Source of the DNA: Seiridium cupressi
Taxonomy: Eukaryota; Ascomycota; Sordariomycetes; Amphisphaeriales; Sporocadaceae
Direction: 5' to 3'
NCBI GenBank assembly: GCA_036674765.1
Contig: JARVKI010000133.1
Coordinates: forward strand, 27,903 to 91,902
DNA: 64,000 nt
Both the position numbers and the translations under genes were made by a program. Numbering within the stretch: position 1 is the first letter of the stretch; each line of letters opens with the position of its first letter. The notes below the pieces were generated by a model that saw only the letters and a program-made list of their open reading frames with translations, was not told the DNA's origin and made no database searches. This document shows positions 35,371 through 45,588 of the stretch, in pieces.

Positions 35371-38204
35371 TTAGAACAAGCCCCAGCCTCCCTTTTGCTT
35401 CTCGGAGCCAGACTTCTTCATCGACTTGTTCCTCTCCCGTTCCCTGTCGCGGCCCTCCAATTGTTGCAAGCTCTGCATCTTGTCAAGCACGAGCTCGAGC
35501 AGCTCCTTCCTCCTGATGATCTCGAGATGCTTCTTGATCTTCGGATCCTCCTTGGCAAACGTCTCGATCTCCTCTTCCGACAAGTGGCGGCCAAGCCGTT
35601 GGTCCAACTCCCTGGGGAAGTTGTAGTAAAACTCTGATAGAAGCTCAACATTGAGGAAGAGCACTGCTGTCGAAGCAAGCTTGCTGGCCACAGCGTCCAA
35701 GAAGACTTCTGGGCAGTGATATTTGTTCTTCATGTTGGCACACTGCTTCGACTTGACAGCGAACATGCGCATTTTGATGATATCAGCACGATCGCGGAGG
35801 AAGACTGCTTCCCGGCCTATAACTCATTAGTAACTCGCTCAAAGCAGCGGTTGTTGACCAAGTTCTCACCTTTCGCAAGTAAAGCAGCACTGAAGCCCCC
35901 AGCGCCAGTTGAGTTCTCGCCTTCGACGATGACATCGCCTTTACGGGCCTTATCCACAAACCCCATGACTTCTTTCAATTTCCTCCTACCGCCGACCGTG
36001 TTCTCAAGACCTTTCATTGCGCCCTCGCACGCATCAAGTTCCTTCCTCAGGACGCCTTGAACATGCTCCCGCCCATAAGCCCACTCGCGATCCTCCATAT
36101 CGATCTCAAACTTGAATGGCTTGATGCAATTCTCTACTTGATCGCTGGTACTATAAAATCTGTCGTTGAGGATGCTCGAAGCAGACTCGGTAATAGCTTG
36201 TCGCGCGAATGGATGGTTGACAAAGGTTGACTGACTGATGAGCCGATCAACGTGTGATTGTATAGCCGATGCGACCACATTCGTAGCAAGGCGGCCAACG
36301 CCAAGCTTAGTCAGCGATGATGTTGACGCATCCAGCCGCCGATGCCAGTAAGGGGAATCCGGGTCCGCCTTGGGGAGATCGGCTAACAAGTCAGGCTCTG
36401 GGATGGGGACGGAAAGATCATGAATAGGTTTGTTCCAGTACCGAGCGGCTAGCAAGTCTAGAACCCGCTGATCCAACTCGTTCTTCAGGAGTTCGTGCAT
36501 TTGTGGGCGACCAAAGTCTCCTGCAAATTGCTTGAAGGAATGCTTGAAGGCATCCAGACTCTCAGCAAGATACGATTCTGCCGAGAGCGGACGGTCATTG
36601 TATTGGACTTTGAACTCATAGGTCGCCTCCTCAAGCTCCTGCTGAATCGCATCGCTTGTGCTCTGTAGGCTGGCTGACATAGTCTGCTCGAGTACATGCA
36701 TGAGCTTCTTCCGCAATGTCGATGTACCAACGCTGACATCAGAGTCCGGCCCGAACTCCAAAGGATGAGCGGAGAAATAAGCATTTTCGTTCTTGGTGAT
36801 AGCAGTTGTCAAGTTTGAACCGCCCTTCTTGAACAGGCCCGACGTTGTTGGAACGCGTGACACCACCCCAACGTACCCTAGGCGCAAAGGATACTGTTTG
36901 TCGTTCAAGATCGACGTGCCCCTTATGGGATCCACCAAATCCATCTTGGTGACAACACCAATCGTGCGCTCTCCTCTTGGATCAACGCGTCGGCTCGCCC
37001 TCAGTGCAGTAGAATTTGCCAAATCTACATCTGCCGCTGAAATGGCCAGGATCACGTTTGGCGCTTGAATGTATTTGTCGCAAAGTTCTGAAATCTTCTG
37101 TTTCAGTTCCAGGGGTTGGTTCTGACCAACAACTTGAATGTAGCCGGGAAGATCAATGAGTGAGAGATCAGGAACATGGGGTGACGAGATTGACAATCGG
37201 ATTGGGTCGTCCGAAACGCACTCGGCGTCTGAGACTGCCTGGTTCAGCTCCGTCAGGGTTCTCTGAATAGATGAAAAATCCGAGACTTGGCCTAGTCCGA
37301 GGTCTGGAAACTCGCCGTATTCCGCGTTTGATCCAGGAGTGTTAATTAGAGTGAGTTCGATCGGCCGCCGCGTCACCATGTTTAAGCCTTTCGGTAGAAA
37401 TTCATGGCCCACGATAGACTCCAGCACTGAACTCTTCCCCGAAGATTGCGACCCTATGACGACAATTGATGGCAAGTTCAGCGTGCTCGCCTGGCCCACC
37501 TTTGACAGGATATTGCGGATCTCGATCATCTTCTTTGTCAACACCATCATTTGATCGTCTTTTGCAATCTCATCGTCACTTCTCGGGTCGTCCTCGGGAG
37601 ATTGCTCGTAGCCGTAGGCGGCGGCGCTGGCCCCGGCCGCCACGGCTGTTCCGGTCTTGCTCTGCTTCGGTGGCTCCTCGCCGTTGGGCCCGCCGTCACC
37701 CCCGTTCTTTCCTGTGCCGACCTCTTCTTGCAACCTCAGAATCTTCTGCATCCACTCTGGCAGCTCGGCCTGCTCTTTTGTGGTCTCCCATCCTCGCATG
37801 GTTTGATCTGCGATCCCCTTGACGCCGTCGAATATACTCGTGGCTGTATTCGAGACGGTGTCTTTTGCCGTACCGATGACGTCCCGGGCGTAATTGCCGG
37901 CCTGTGTGGCTTGATATTGCAGCCAGGCCAATCCGGCGACGGTAACGCCTCCGGCCATGGCGGGTATCCGAATCAGTTTGGCGGCGAGTTTCGGTAGAAA
38001 GCGCACGAACGAGGCGTTGCGCACAACGACGGCATTGTGGAATGCATTCCCTCCGCGCCACATGCGCTGCCTGGTGGCCCGGACGGCGGCATCAGCTCGA
38101 AGAAGACCGCCGGATGGTAGGTGGTGATACTGGCGGGCAGCTTGAGTGGCGGCCGAACGCGTCGACGGGAGGCGCCCGGCCGCTGCTATAAGCCGTCCGC
38201 TCAT
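35371..38204 (-). CDS. MGM1: Mitochondrial dynamin-like GTPase Mgm1/OPA1
   Basis: Large GTPase of the mitochondrial inner membrane and intermembrane space, needed for inner-membrane fusion and cristae. Exons 38204-35870 and 35816-35371 are split by a 53-nt intron inside the conserved LLAKGREAVFLRDRADI junction; the product is 926 residues. The N-terminus is Arg/Ala-rich with no acidic residues for about 35 positions, as expected for an import presequence. A hydrophobic segment at ~79-97 would anchor the long form. A Gly/Ala-rich stretch at ~184-200 (AVAAGASAAAYGY) resembles the rhomboid (Pcp1) cleavage region. GTPase motifs: P-loop GSQSSGKSS at 251-259, DLPG and TKMD. The C-terminal GED-like helices end in a basic tail. 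I start at MSGRL because it gives a clean presequence; the frame is open for 71 more codons upstream to an ATG at 38417. Confidence 0.92.
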
Positions 38205-38684
38205 GCCGGCGATGAAGAGCGGAGGCGACCTTGTAGGTTCGAGGGGAAGACCATCAAAGGTCGCTGTCGTCGGACTGGCTGCTGTGTTGGGCCGGAAGAT
38301 GTTTAAACAGAAGTTGCTACTTGATGCATGCTGGAAGACCGGCCGATAGCAAGCGAGTGGCATGTGGAGCTTCGTGAAATTGGTTGCATTGACTTCCGTC
38401 ATGCGACGTGGCGCCAAGTGTGGCTGGGCTCCACATTATTTCACCCGCCCACTTTGCGTGAAGTTACAATGGTCAGAACCAATTCGAAACGACTACTTGT
38501 AGACAGCACACGAGAATGGCGAGTAAGTCGCCATTCTGCCCCTTGAATTGTCCTCAAAGTGAAACATGTGACCTTCAAAACGAAAAATTGTAAGTTATTC
38601 GAGTATTGACCCATCACGCCTTTATGATCTAAGACAATAGGCAAGTAAAAGTTTCATCTATGGTGCAGATTCAATTCCCTCTCT
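38205..38684. other. Short intergenic region
   Basis: 5' flank of MGM1 and 3' flank of the zinc-cluster factor. It includes the in-frame upstream extension of the MGM1 frame (38205-38417), treated here as leader. Nothing else was seen. Confidence 0.5.
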
Positions 38685-40390
38685 TTATAGGAATCGTGCA
38701 ATTGCACTCTTCTGCCCCAATTCCAAGAGAACCTCGTCTACCCAAGCAATCTCACGAGTCCAGTCACCTGGCCAGTACGTCCAATGCGCCTTAACCACGG
38801 AGAGCACCGGCAGGACTGACACAAGACCAAACCCACGCCCATTGTCCTGTAGGCAGTACTCCATTGACTGGCATATATCATAGGCTATTGTACGTGGCCA
38901 ATCCCGTCTATGCCCTAGTGGCGGAAGTGAGCCCATCTCAAAATGGCGTAGACAGCCAGAGTCGCATGTACACGGCAGGTCCGCACGTATCATATCTAGA
39001 GTATCCATGAGGCCAGACAGCATATCGTATATCGATATTAAATGGGCGTGGATACTGAGCAGAGCTGTCCAGTAGAAAATGAGATTCTGGGCGACGCTAG
39101 GAGCTGGGAATCTAAAGGCAATAGGGAATAACATGCCCAAGGCACGTTCATCGCTTGAACACTGTCGGATGGATAGCTCAGGGTAATACAGCGGCCCAGG
39201 CACAGTATCCTCAAAACTCCCGAACCAGTCAGCAAGTCGTTCCTCTGTTTGTAGACTCTGGCATACGGTGTCTAAACTATACTGGAGAATCAACTGTGGG
39301 TCGGTCATTTTGCCGATGTGTCGACGCTCTGAGAAGTGGCTGGGAATATCTAGCAGTATGTCTATAAGTTGATCAAAATGGTCTTTGGGACGATCGAACG
39401 GGACGTTGCACCATTCCGGCTTGCTCAGCATGGCTTTCGATCGCTGTATGAACGATTGGTACATCTATTGAGGTTGGAAACGCTGCATAGATGAGAAGGT
39501 GAGGGGTAATGTATACTTACAGTATGTACACGTAATGACTGGAATATGCTGTGTGCTAGTCCAGAAATGTGTGCCTCTGGGCCTCTCATCTCAAGCAGCC
39601 TCATCGTTCCGGCATAATGGGCCTGATAACCGTCTGGATTCCCTCCCGGGCACTCTGACACCTCGTACGTCATCATCACCATACAGGCCGCAAGTGTCTG
39701 CTCGTTCCGTCGACTAGAAACGTTGCCGACTTCGTATGAAAACTCGTGCAAACTCTGCGTATAAAGTCCCAGGCTCTGATGCACCAGATCCGGCTTCTGG
39801 TCTCGTCTGCCTAGCTTGGCTGCGCAGACGGCAAGCGTGGCATTTTCAAGCGCGGGCGACAACGCAGGAAGTCGTAGGATCTCCAGCATCCAATTGTTAC
39901 TTCCCGCAAACGAAGTTCCAGGATTGCATATCGTCGGAAATGTCTGGGCGAGGTAAAGGGAGAAAAACTGCTCTTTGAAAGCATTTCGCTGGCCAGGTTG
40001 TCGAGGGATAGGGGAAGGATATCCGAGGTGAGGTTTACTTGGAGATGTAGATGCTACATCCGATGTAGGGGCGGATCTTTTTGGGTTAACCCTCCACCTG
40101 GCCACGTGGACATGGATAGAGGTATTCCGTTCGGAGAAACCTGCTAGACCAGTTTCTGGTTCTTCAGTGCTCGCCACCATGTCCTTGGACAGTATAAATG
40201 CATGGTTGCGTTGGTAGCCCGTACACAAGCGGCTTGACTTGGCACAGTTCTCACATCCTGGGCGTTCTCCTCCACACTATGAACATCGGGGTCAGCCTAG
40301 TTTTCACCACGAATACTTGGAGCGACAAACCTTTATTCTCCTTTGTCGGCAAGTATGGCATGCCTTGGACCTACCGGGTACTCCGACCAT
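38685..40390 (-). CDS. Zn(II)2Cys6 fungal-specific transcription factor
   Basis: Predicted nuclear regulator. Exons 40390-40331, 40276-39521 and 39464-38685 encode 531 residues; introns are 54 and 56 nt. The first intron splits the zinc cluster: exon 1 ends CHTCRQRRIK and exon 2 begins CGGERPGCENC, giving C-x2-C-x6-C-x6-C-x2-C-x6-C at residues 11-37. The Lys/Arg-rich first loop fits a DNA-contacting cluster of the GAL4 class. Downstream, FFSLYLAQTFP and the central helical region (LRLPALSPALENATLAVCAAKLGR, in part) match the fungal-specific 'DUF3468-like' regulatory region seen in factors near metabolic clusters. The third exon has KPEWCNVPF, also typical of that group. Targets are unknown. 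The nearest genes, MGM1 and a membrane protein, are not obvious targets. Confidence 0.8.
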
Positions 40391-41181
40391 GTCTGCTACC
40401 AATCATTTCACGCACGCGAGGTTGAACAGTTCCGGATTCGATTGCAAGCACGACTCCCAGTTTCTTTCTCCTCCCGTGATATGGGAATTGACCGGGAAGA
40501 GAGGTTGGCTTTGGCTCAATCGAGGCCGCCCAAAGTGGTGGTAGGTCTCATTTCAAGCGGCTTAGCGGCACAGTCTCGACAAACGCAAGTCCGAAGACTA
40601 TATGGACGGCCCATGGGGTCCCAAGTAGTGCGAGAAATGATAGGCAAGAGTAAATCCTAGCACTAGTTGATTCCTACGCTGGGGCTTGAAACAAGCTTCT
40701 GAATGCTGCGCCATCCGATGCTATTGGCTTTTCTGCATAGGCTGACAACGATCTAGGCCAAATTGGGTCACATTGCGCGGATGAAGTGTCCGAAATCTCC
40801 ATTGCCATACCATCCCAGTAATAACTGACGAATCAAATTTCGCTCGTGGCTGTCGTGTCTCTCAGGCACCAAATGTTGATTCATCGTCAACCGGCTACGT
40901 AATATTAGGACTGGAACAACTGGATATATCAAACAGCATGTAGTTAACTATGCACAGCCCTTATCTTAGCACGCTACTATACTTCTTTTGGTGACATTGC
41001 GCGAGAGCATGCTGGCCATGGCTCTGCTCTATGTCTCTACTGAATATGATGAACAGCTGTTGCAGATGACCAGGTACTTAAATAAGAGCCAAGGCCTGGA
41101 ATGTTTTCACGATGATTTCTCTCTCATCTCCTACATTCATACTGCCCTCTCACCACGTCACAAGTCCCAGAACTCCTAGTC
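40391..41181. other. Divergent intergenic region
   Basis: Lies between the starts of the zinc-cluster factor (minus) and the membrane protein (plus), so it may serve as a shared promoter. No motif can be assigned with confidence. Confidence 0.45.
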
Positions 41182-42193
41182 ATGATTTCATCTCACACAG
41201 CGGCGGCCATTGCGCAAACGGTATTCTATGTGCCAGCTGTACCAATCACTCTATATGTCTTGATCGGAAATTGGGCTCAGGGCCCGCGGATGGCATGGTA
41301 CCCTTTATTTGCTTTTGCTTTGAGTGAGGATTTATACCCCCCTTCTCGTGCCACTCCACGAGAACTCTGCTAAGACTGTATCCAGTCCGATTGGTTGGTG
41401 GCATTCTAGTTATTGTCCTCGGCTCACAACCTACCAACTACGGGTTGAATGTTGCTGCAATCGTCTTGCTTAACATCGGCCTTATTCCCCTGATTATCAC
41501 CACGCTATTCTTGGTCCGCTTCGTGTAAGTCATCGCAGCGCACTTGGACTTGACCATTGCCTAACGCGGGAGCAGCTTCGAATCAAGCCTGCAACTGAAG
41601 GCTTGGGCTAGTATCGTTCTCAAAGCTCTGAGAATCAATATTTTCATCGCTATTGGCCTCCTAGTCGCAGGTGGTAGCCTTGCCGGTGACTCACAAAACG
41701 CCGTGGCTTCGCGGGCCTTAGGTCTCGCCGGTTACTTCAACTTTCTCAGCATCTTGATGGCACTCGTCTGGCTGCTCGTGTACCTTTACCGCAACAAAAA
41801 TGAATTTACCATCAAGGGCGACTATATCGTAGGTTTCCATTCATGCCGGTAGCACCTGGTTTATCATCCAAGAGTAATTCCTAACAATTCTATCATCTTC
41901 AGTATGTACAATGGGCACTGTACTCTATGCCACTTCTGATCCTACGAGCTGTATATGGTCTTCTCTACAGCTTTACTGCAAGTACAATGGACACCATCAC
42001 AACAACGTGGAACCCGCTCTTTGGGTCGGCTGTAGCCTTTGCGCTCATGGCACTGTTGCCCGAGTACATAGTGCTGGGGGTGTATACCTATTTGGGATTC
42101 CACCGCAAACGTACAGCATGTCGGGGACATTCGAAGATTTACAGCGCGGAATCATCGCATCTTCCTCTACAAGCGTCGGTGGGGCATAAATGA
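41182..42193 (+). CDS. Seven-helix integral membrane protein (DUF7702-like)
   Basis: No enzymatic function is recognised. Exons 41182-41323, 41386-41524, 41576-41828 and 41903-42193 encode 274 residues; introns are 62, 51 and 74 nt. All three junctions keep hydrophobic segments continuous (for example FALIRLVGG and LVRFVFESS). Seven likely membrane helices follow one another with short loops: N-terminal AQTVFYVPAVPITLYVL, then GGILVIVLG, LLNIGLIPLIIT, FIAIGLLVAG, LSILMALVWLLVYLY, YSMPLLILRAVYGLLYSF and ALMALLPEYIVLGVYTYL. The pattern of an Arg after helix 2 (IRLVGG) and LILRAVYGLLY before helix 7 is like fungal proteins grouped as DUF7702, a lineage-expanded family without assigned role. The divergent zinc-cluster gene is the only hint of regulation. 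Confidence 0.7.
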
Positions 42194-42506
42194 TGTTGAG
42201 GGAGCGTGGCATATTAAATCACTCGCTGTTCAGGTTCATTTCGTATCTTTCCATTACATCCCCACGTTCCGCTCTCCGTAACAATAAAATCGACTTCGCA
42301 TAGCCTAGCACTGTCTAATACAATATCATTATTGCCCCTTCAACTCCCTGCACAGCTTGTTACCAGCTATCGTGGCTCTTTGGTTCCAAGCCGTATATCC
42401 TTACTATCCACCTTCGTCAGGGATACCGACTCTTGTGGCAGGCAAGTCATTTCGCCCAGCTACCATCACGATCAATTTTGTTTATCCCCCCTCCGGAATT
42501 CTGGAT
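42194..42506. other. Convergent 3' flanks
   Basis: 313 nt between two converging genes; nothing else was seen. Confidence 0.5.
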
Positions 42507-43928
42507 TCATGGCATGTAGTACCAGATCGTGCATAATAAAATAAGATAAGCAACAAAGATCAACACCAGGAACACGTAGGGTCCCCGAGAGATGAGGGTA
42601 TGAGGAGGGCGTATATTCCCGATGGGAAAGCCGGCGGCAAGGTATCTCTGCGAACGCTTTCTTTCTTCCCACTTCATTTTTTCCCACGAATGGCGCAGCA
42701 CGGCTTCGCGCTCAGCAAGTAGAACCGGAGCGAGGTTGGATTTTCGATTCGTGGCGCACCTCTCAGTCTCGCACCAAGTGAGACGGTGTAGGCTCTGGTG
42801 TCGCGGAAGGTCTCCCAGGCTCCCTAATTCCATGTCCAGAATCCATGACGATGCGTCATTAGGGTCCAGGCATCTCTGCACCCGAAGCTCTATGTCGAAG
42901 ATCTTTCTGATACATGCCGTAGCAGAAGAGGGTCCGGTGAACTCTATACAAAGGTCATGCGTGACTGACAGTTGTACGGTCGTCGAGCAATATCTACAGC
43001 CAAGCAGCGGGGAGGTGCTCAGCACATTGGGAATGACTCTGTTTCCAGAGCCTTGTGGCGGTCTCATCAGTCGTAGATGGGCTCTAACCCAAAGCCCAGC
43101 GATCATGGCCTCGAAGCGTTCGTCTGATAACCGATGGTGTGGACAGATGTACACAGCGCTCGCCAGACCACGCTGTGTAATTAGGTCCAAGATTGGTCTG
43201 TGGTCCCTTATATCGCAGGGTAAGAAGCAGCTGGAACCCGTTTGGGATGTGTTGACCTTCCACTTTACGGGAAAGTATCTCCCCAAGTGGCCCTGTTGTC
43301 CTACCTCCGCACCACAGTCATTACACGAAATAAAATGTCCCAAGGAGTCCCAGTGGTTCTTGCATTTATCCTTAAAGGCCGAACCTTCCCAGGAGATGTG
43401 TGAACAGAATTTCACATGCCCAGTCATGGGGAGACATTGTGCTGGATTCCAAAATCCTTGGAGGCGGAACTCCCAGGCAGGATGACGAATTTTGTGTCCG
43501 GCAGATGAAGTGCAGTCTCTGCATGTCTTCTTTTTGAAAAGGTCCTTTCGCTTGAACAGTTCGAACTCCGAGCCACTGTGCTGGTGGCATTCATCGCAGA
43601 ACATGTCTCTCCGCAACACCTCCCGCAGGTTCCGCCGGTCAGGCGGCCACCTAAGAAGGGTATGAATGCCTTCATGCCAGGAGCTGGCCCTATATGGAAC
43701 TAGCCCTACCAGTAGAAACTTGGTGAGGCTTGAGGCTTGCCAATAATGATGCTTTCGAAACATGATATCCTGTGCGATTCTTCGATACCTGCGACTAGTT
43801 TGACTGAGACAGACAAATGTTGGCGAGTCGACTTCGCGCATGATTTCCAAGACGAGTTCATCGGGAAGCCTTTCGATACAAGCCTCCTCAAGGTCTTTGT
43901 ATGCATCGTATTGGGCCCTAGTCAACAT
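42507..43928 (-). CDS. F-box protein with C-terminal membrane anchor
   Basis: A single-exon frame of 473 residues. An F-box occupies about residues 17-60 (IERLPDELVLEIMREV ... CLSQTSRRYRRIA), the Skp1-binding element of SCF ubiquitin ligases. The middle is rich in paired Cys and His (CDECHQHS, CRDCTSS, CNDCGAE, CRYCSTT), which suggests one or more structural zinc sites, but I cannot place a named zinc-finger family. The last ~25 residues form a strongly hydrophobic helix (YVFLVLIFVAYLILLCTIWY) just before the stop, so the protein may be tail-anchored. This is unusual for F-box proteins, which are normally soluble. A long open frame antisense to it (42622-43485) is a shadow. The substrate is unknown. 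Confidence 0.75.
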   Translation of the reverse strand: MLTRAQYDAYKDLEEACIERLPDELVLEIMREVDSPTFVCLSQTSRRYRRIAQDIMFRKHHYWQASSLTKFLLVGLVPYRASSWHEGIHTLLRWPPDRRNLREVLRRDMFCDECHQHSGSEFELFKRKDLFKKKTCRDCTSSAGHKIRHPAWEFRLQGFWNPAQCLPMTGHVKFCSHISWEGSAFKDKCKNHWDSLGHFISCNDCGAEVGQQGHLGRYFPVKWKVNTSQTGSSCFLPCDIRDHRPILDLITQRGLASAVYICPHHRLSDERFEAMIAGLWVRAHLRLMRPPQGSGNRVIPNVLSTSPLLGCRYCSTTVQLSVTHDLCIEFTGPSSATACIRKIFDIELRVQRCLDPNDASSWILDMELGSLGDLPRHQSLHRLTWCETERCATNRKSNLAPVLLAEREAVLRHSWEKMKWEERKRSQRYLAAGFPIGNIRPPHTLISRGPYVFLVLIFVAYLILLCTIWYYMP

Positions 43929-45588
43929 TGTTATGAATGTACGTACCAGTATTGACTCGGAAGGTAAGCTGCTGGGAGAACTGACGAGACTGGGCTTCTA
44001 GGTGAACGAAGTCTTTCGTGGCTTAATGATCTTGGAGGCTATGTCCATAGGATGTGGGAGTTTCGACCTTGGCGGAAAATTTTATCTAATGTGCTCAGAA
44101 ACACAGAAACTTTAACGCTATGGAAAGTCGCGCCGTAGATTATTAAAGTATGGTGCTTTAAACGTTTGGAAATAAGAACGGATCTATTTCACCGATCCCT
44201 TCTGTCTGTGGTAAAGCTTTCAACCTGGAGGACGGTCCATCCCAGGAGGCAGAGCACCTTCCGATAGCGTCTCTCTTTCGTTGATCATATGATTCTAAAC
44301 CTATATCTCTCAGGAGAACCTCGGGAAGTCCAAAGCGGTAAGTGTCCCCTTGAAGAGTCAAGACAGCTGAGAAAACAGAACAGCGACGAAATAGATACGT
44401 TGAACACCATTGAATAGAACCGAGAAAAGGGGATCTTCAAGATAAGGGGCTACTGCTATCATATATTCCGCATAAAGGTAGAAGAAGCAAACTGGAGACT
44501 AAGATACCTTGCAAATATTTCATCATTAGAAAAACCCTCAACAATTATAAAACCCGCCACTATTCAGCATTGCGCGTGAAAGACCGTTTCTATTATGCAT
44601 ATTGAGATGGCGATGCTTTATTTTCCTATGTTGTTTTGACTTTGGCGCAATTATGATATGGCATTGGGTTTTTCGAATAAAACGTGCTCGCTCCAGGAGT
44701 CGCTGCGGCGGCACGATGTTTGTATTCGTCAAAGTTAGCCGAGTGGTTTAAAGCGCCGGTATCAGGGGGTTTGCCTGCAATGTTGGTCAGGCACGAAAGG
44801 AATGAGCAGCTGACGCTTATCGCCGAGCCACCAAACACTTGGGGGGTTACTTATGTCGACAGTCATTATCTGGAGTAATGCCAAATCATTGAGAAATCGG
44901 AGTTCGGACGGATGTACGTGGTAGTATTCTGTTTCGTCATATACTTGGAATTGGATTGAGTACTCAAGTTGATAGGTGATTCTTGGCGTAAATTGAGACT
45001 TGCATACTAGATGCGAATACAAAAGGGAATAGAATAAGGTGTATGCTTGTCTCTACTTAAGAACGAGCCCGCACTACCCGGTATCTATACCATAAGATAA
45101 CCGAGTGCACATCTCCCACCGGTAAATGGGTACGTTCCCCTTTCCGTCGTCGCTATGGTGAATTACTTGGACCAGGGATTGATCGGAGTTGAAAGACTCG
45201 CATAACTGACAGACTCAATCCGCACATCTTTCCAGTCACCCCCCACAGCCCACGATATCGTTCGCGCTGTCATCCAAGCAGGGAAGATGACATAGGTTCG
45301 TGGTATAAATACCGTGTCCTCATAAAGCGTACAATCTTGTACATACAAAAGAAAAGTGAGGCCCATACAATCGTATGCGCATCCCTGTCCCCCAACGCCT
45401 CCCTAGATGAGCTCTCTAGCCAGAGAAATTCTGGATTACTGCTCGATTAGAAATACTCGAGAGACGGCATTGTACACTGCTGCTTTCTAACCCCCTTTGT
45501 TTTGTTTTTGGCCAGACCACACCACACCATACCAAACCGTATTTTTGAACCTCCACTACCAATGACGATGCGCTCGATGAATATAGAA
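43929..45588. other. Intergenic, no gene seen
   Basis: Short frames only. A stretch at 44735-44757 resembles a tRNA A-box and D-arm but lacks a B-box and matching acceptor stem. The right part is the 3' flank of the RhoGAP gene. Confidence 0.5.

Noticed and set aside
42622..43485. 287-codon plus-strand frame
   Set aside because: Exact antisense shadow of the F-box gene coding region.
38685..43928. Possible secondary-metabolite or degradation cluster around the zinc-cluster factor
   Set aside because: No synthase, oxygenase or transporter gene is present among the neighbours.
44735..44757. tRNA A-box and D-arm-like sequence (TAGCCGAGTGG)
   Set aside because: There is no B-box and no acceptor-stem complement within reach, so no cloverleaf can be drawn.
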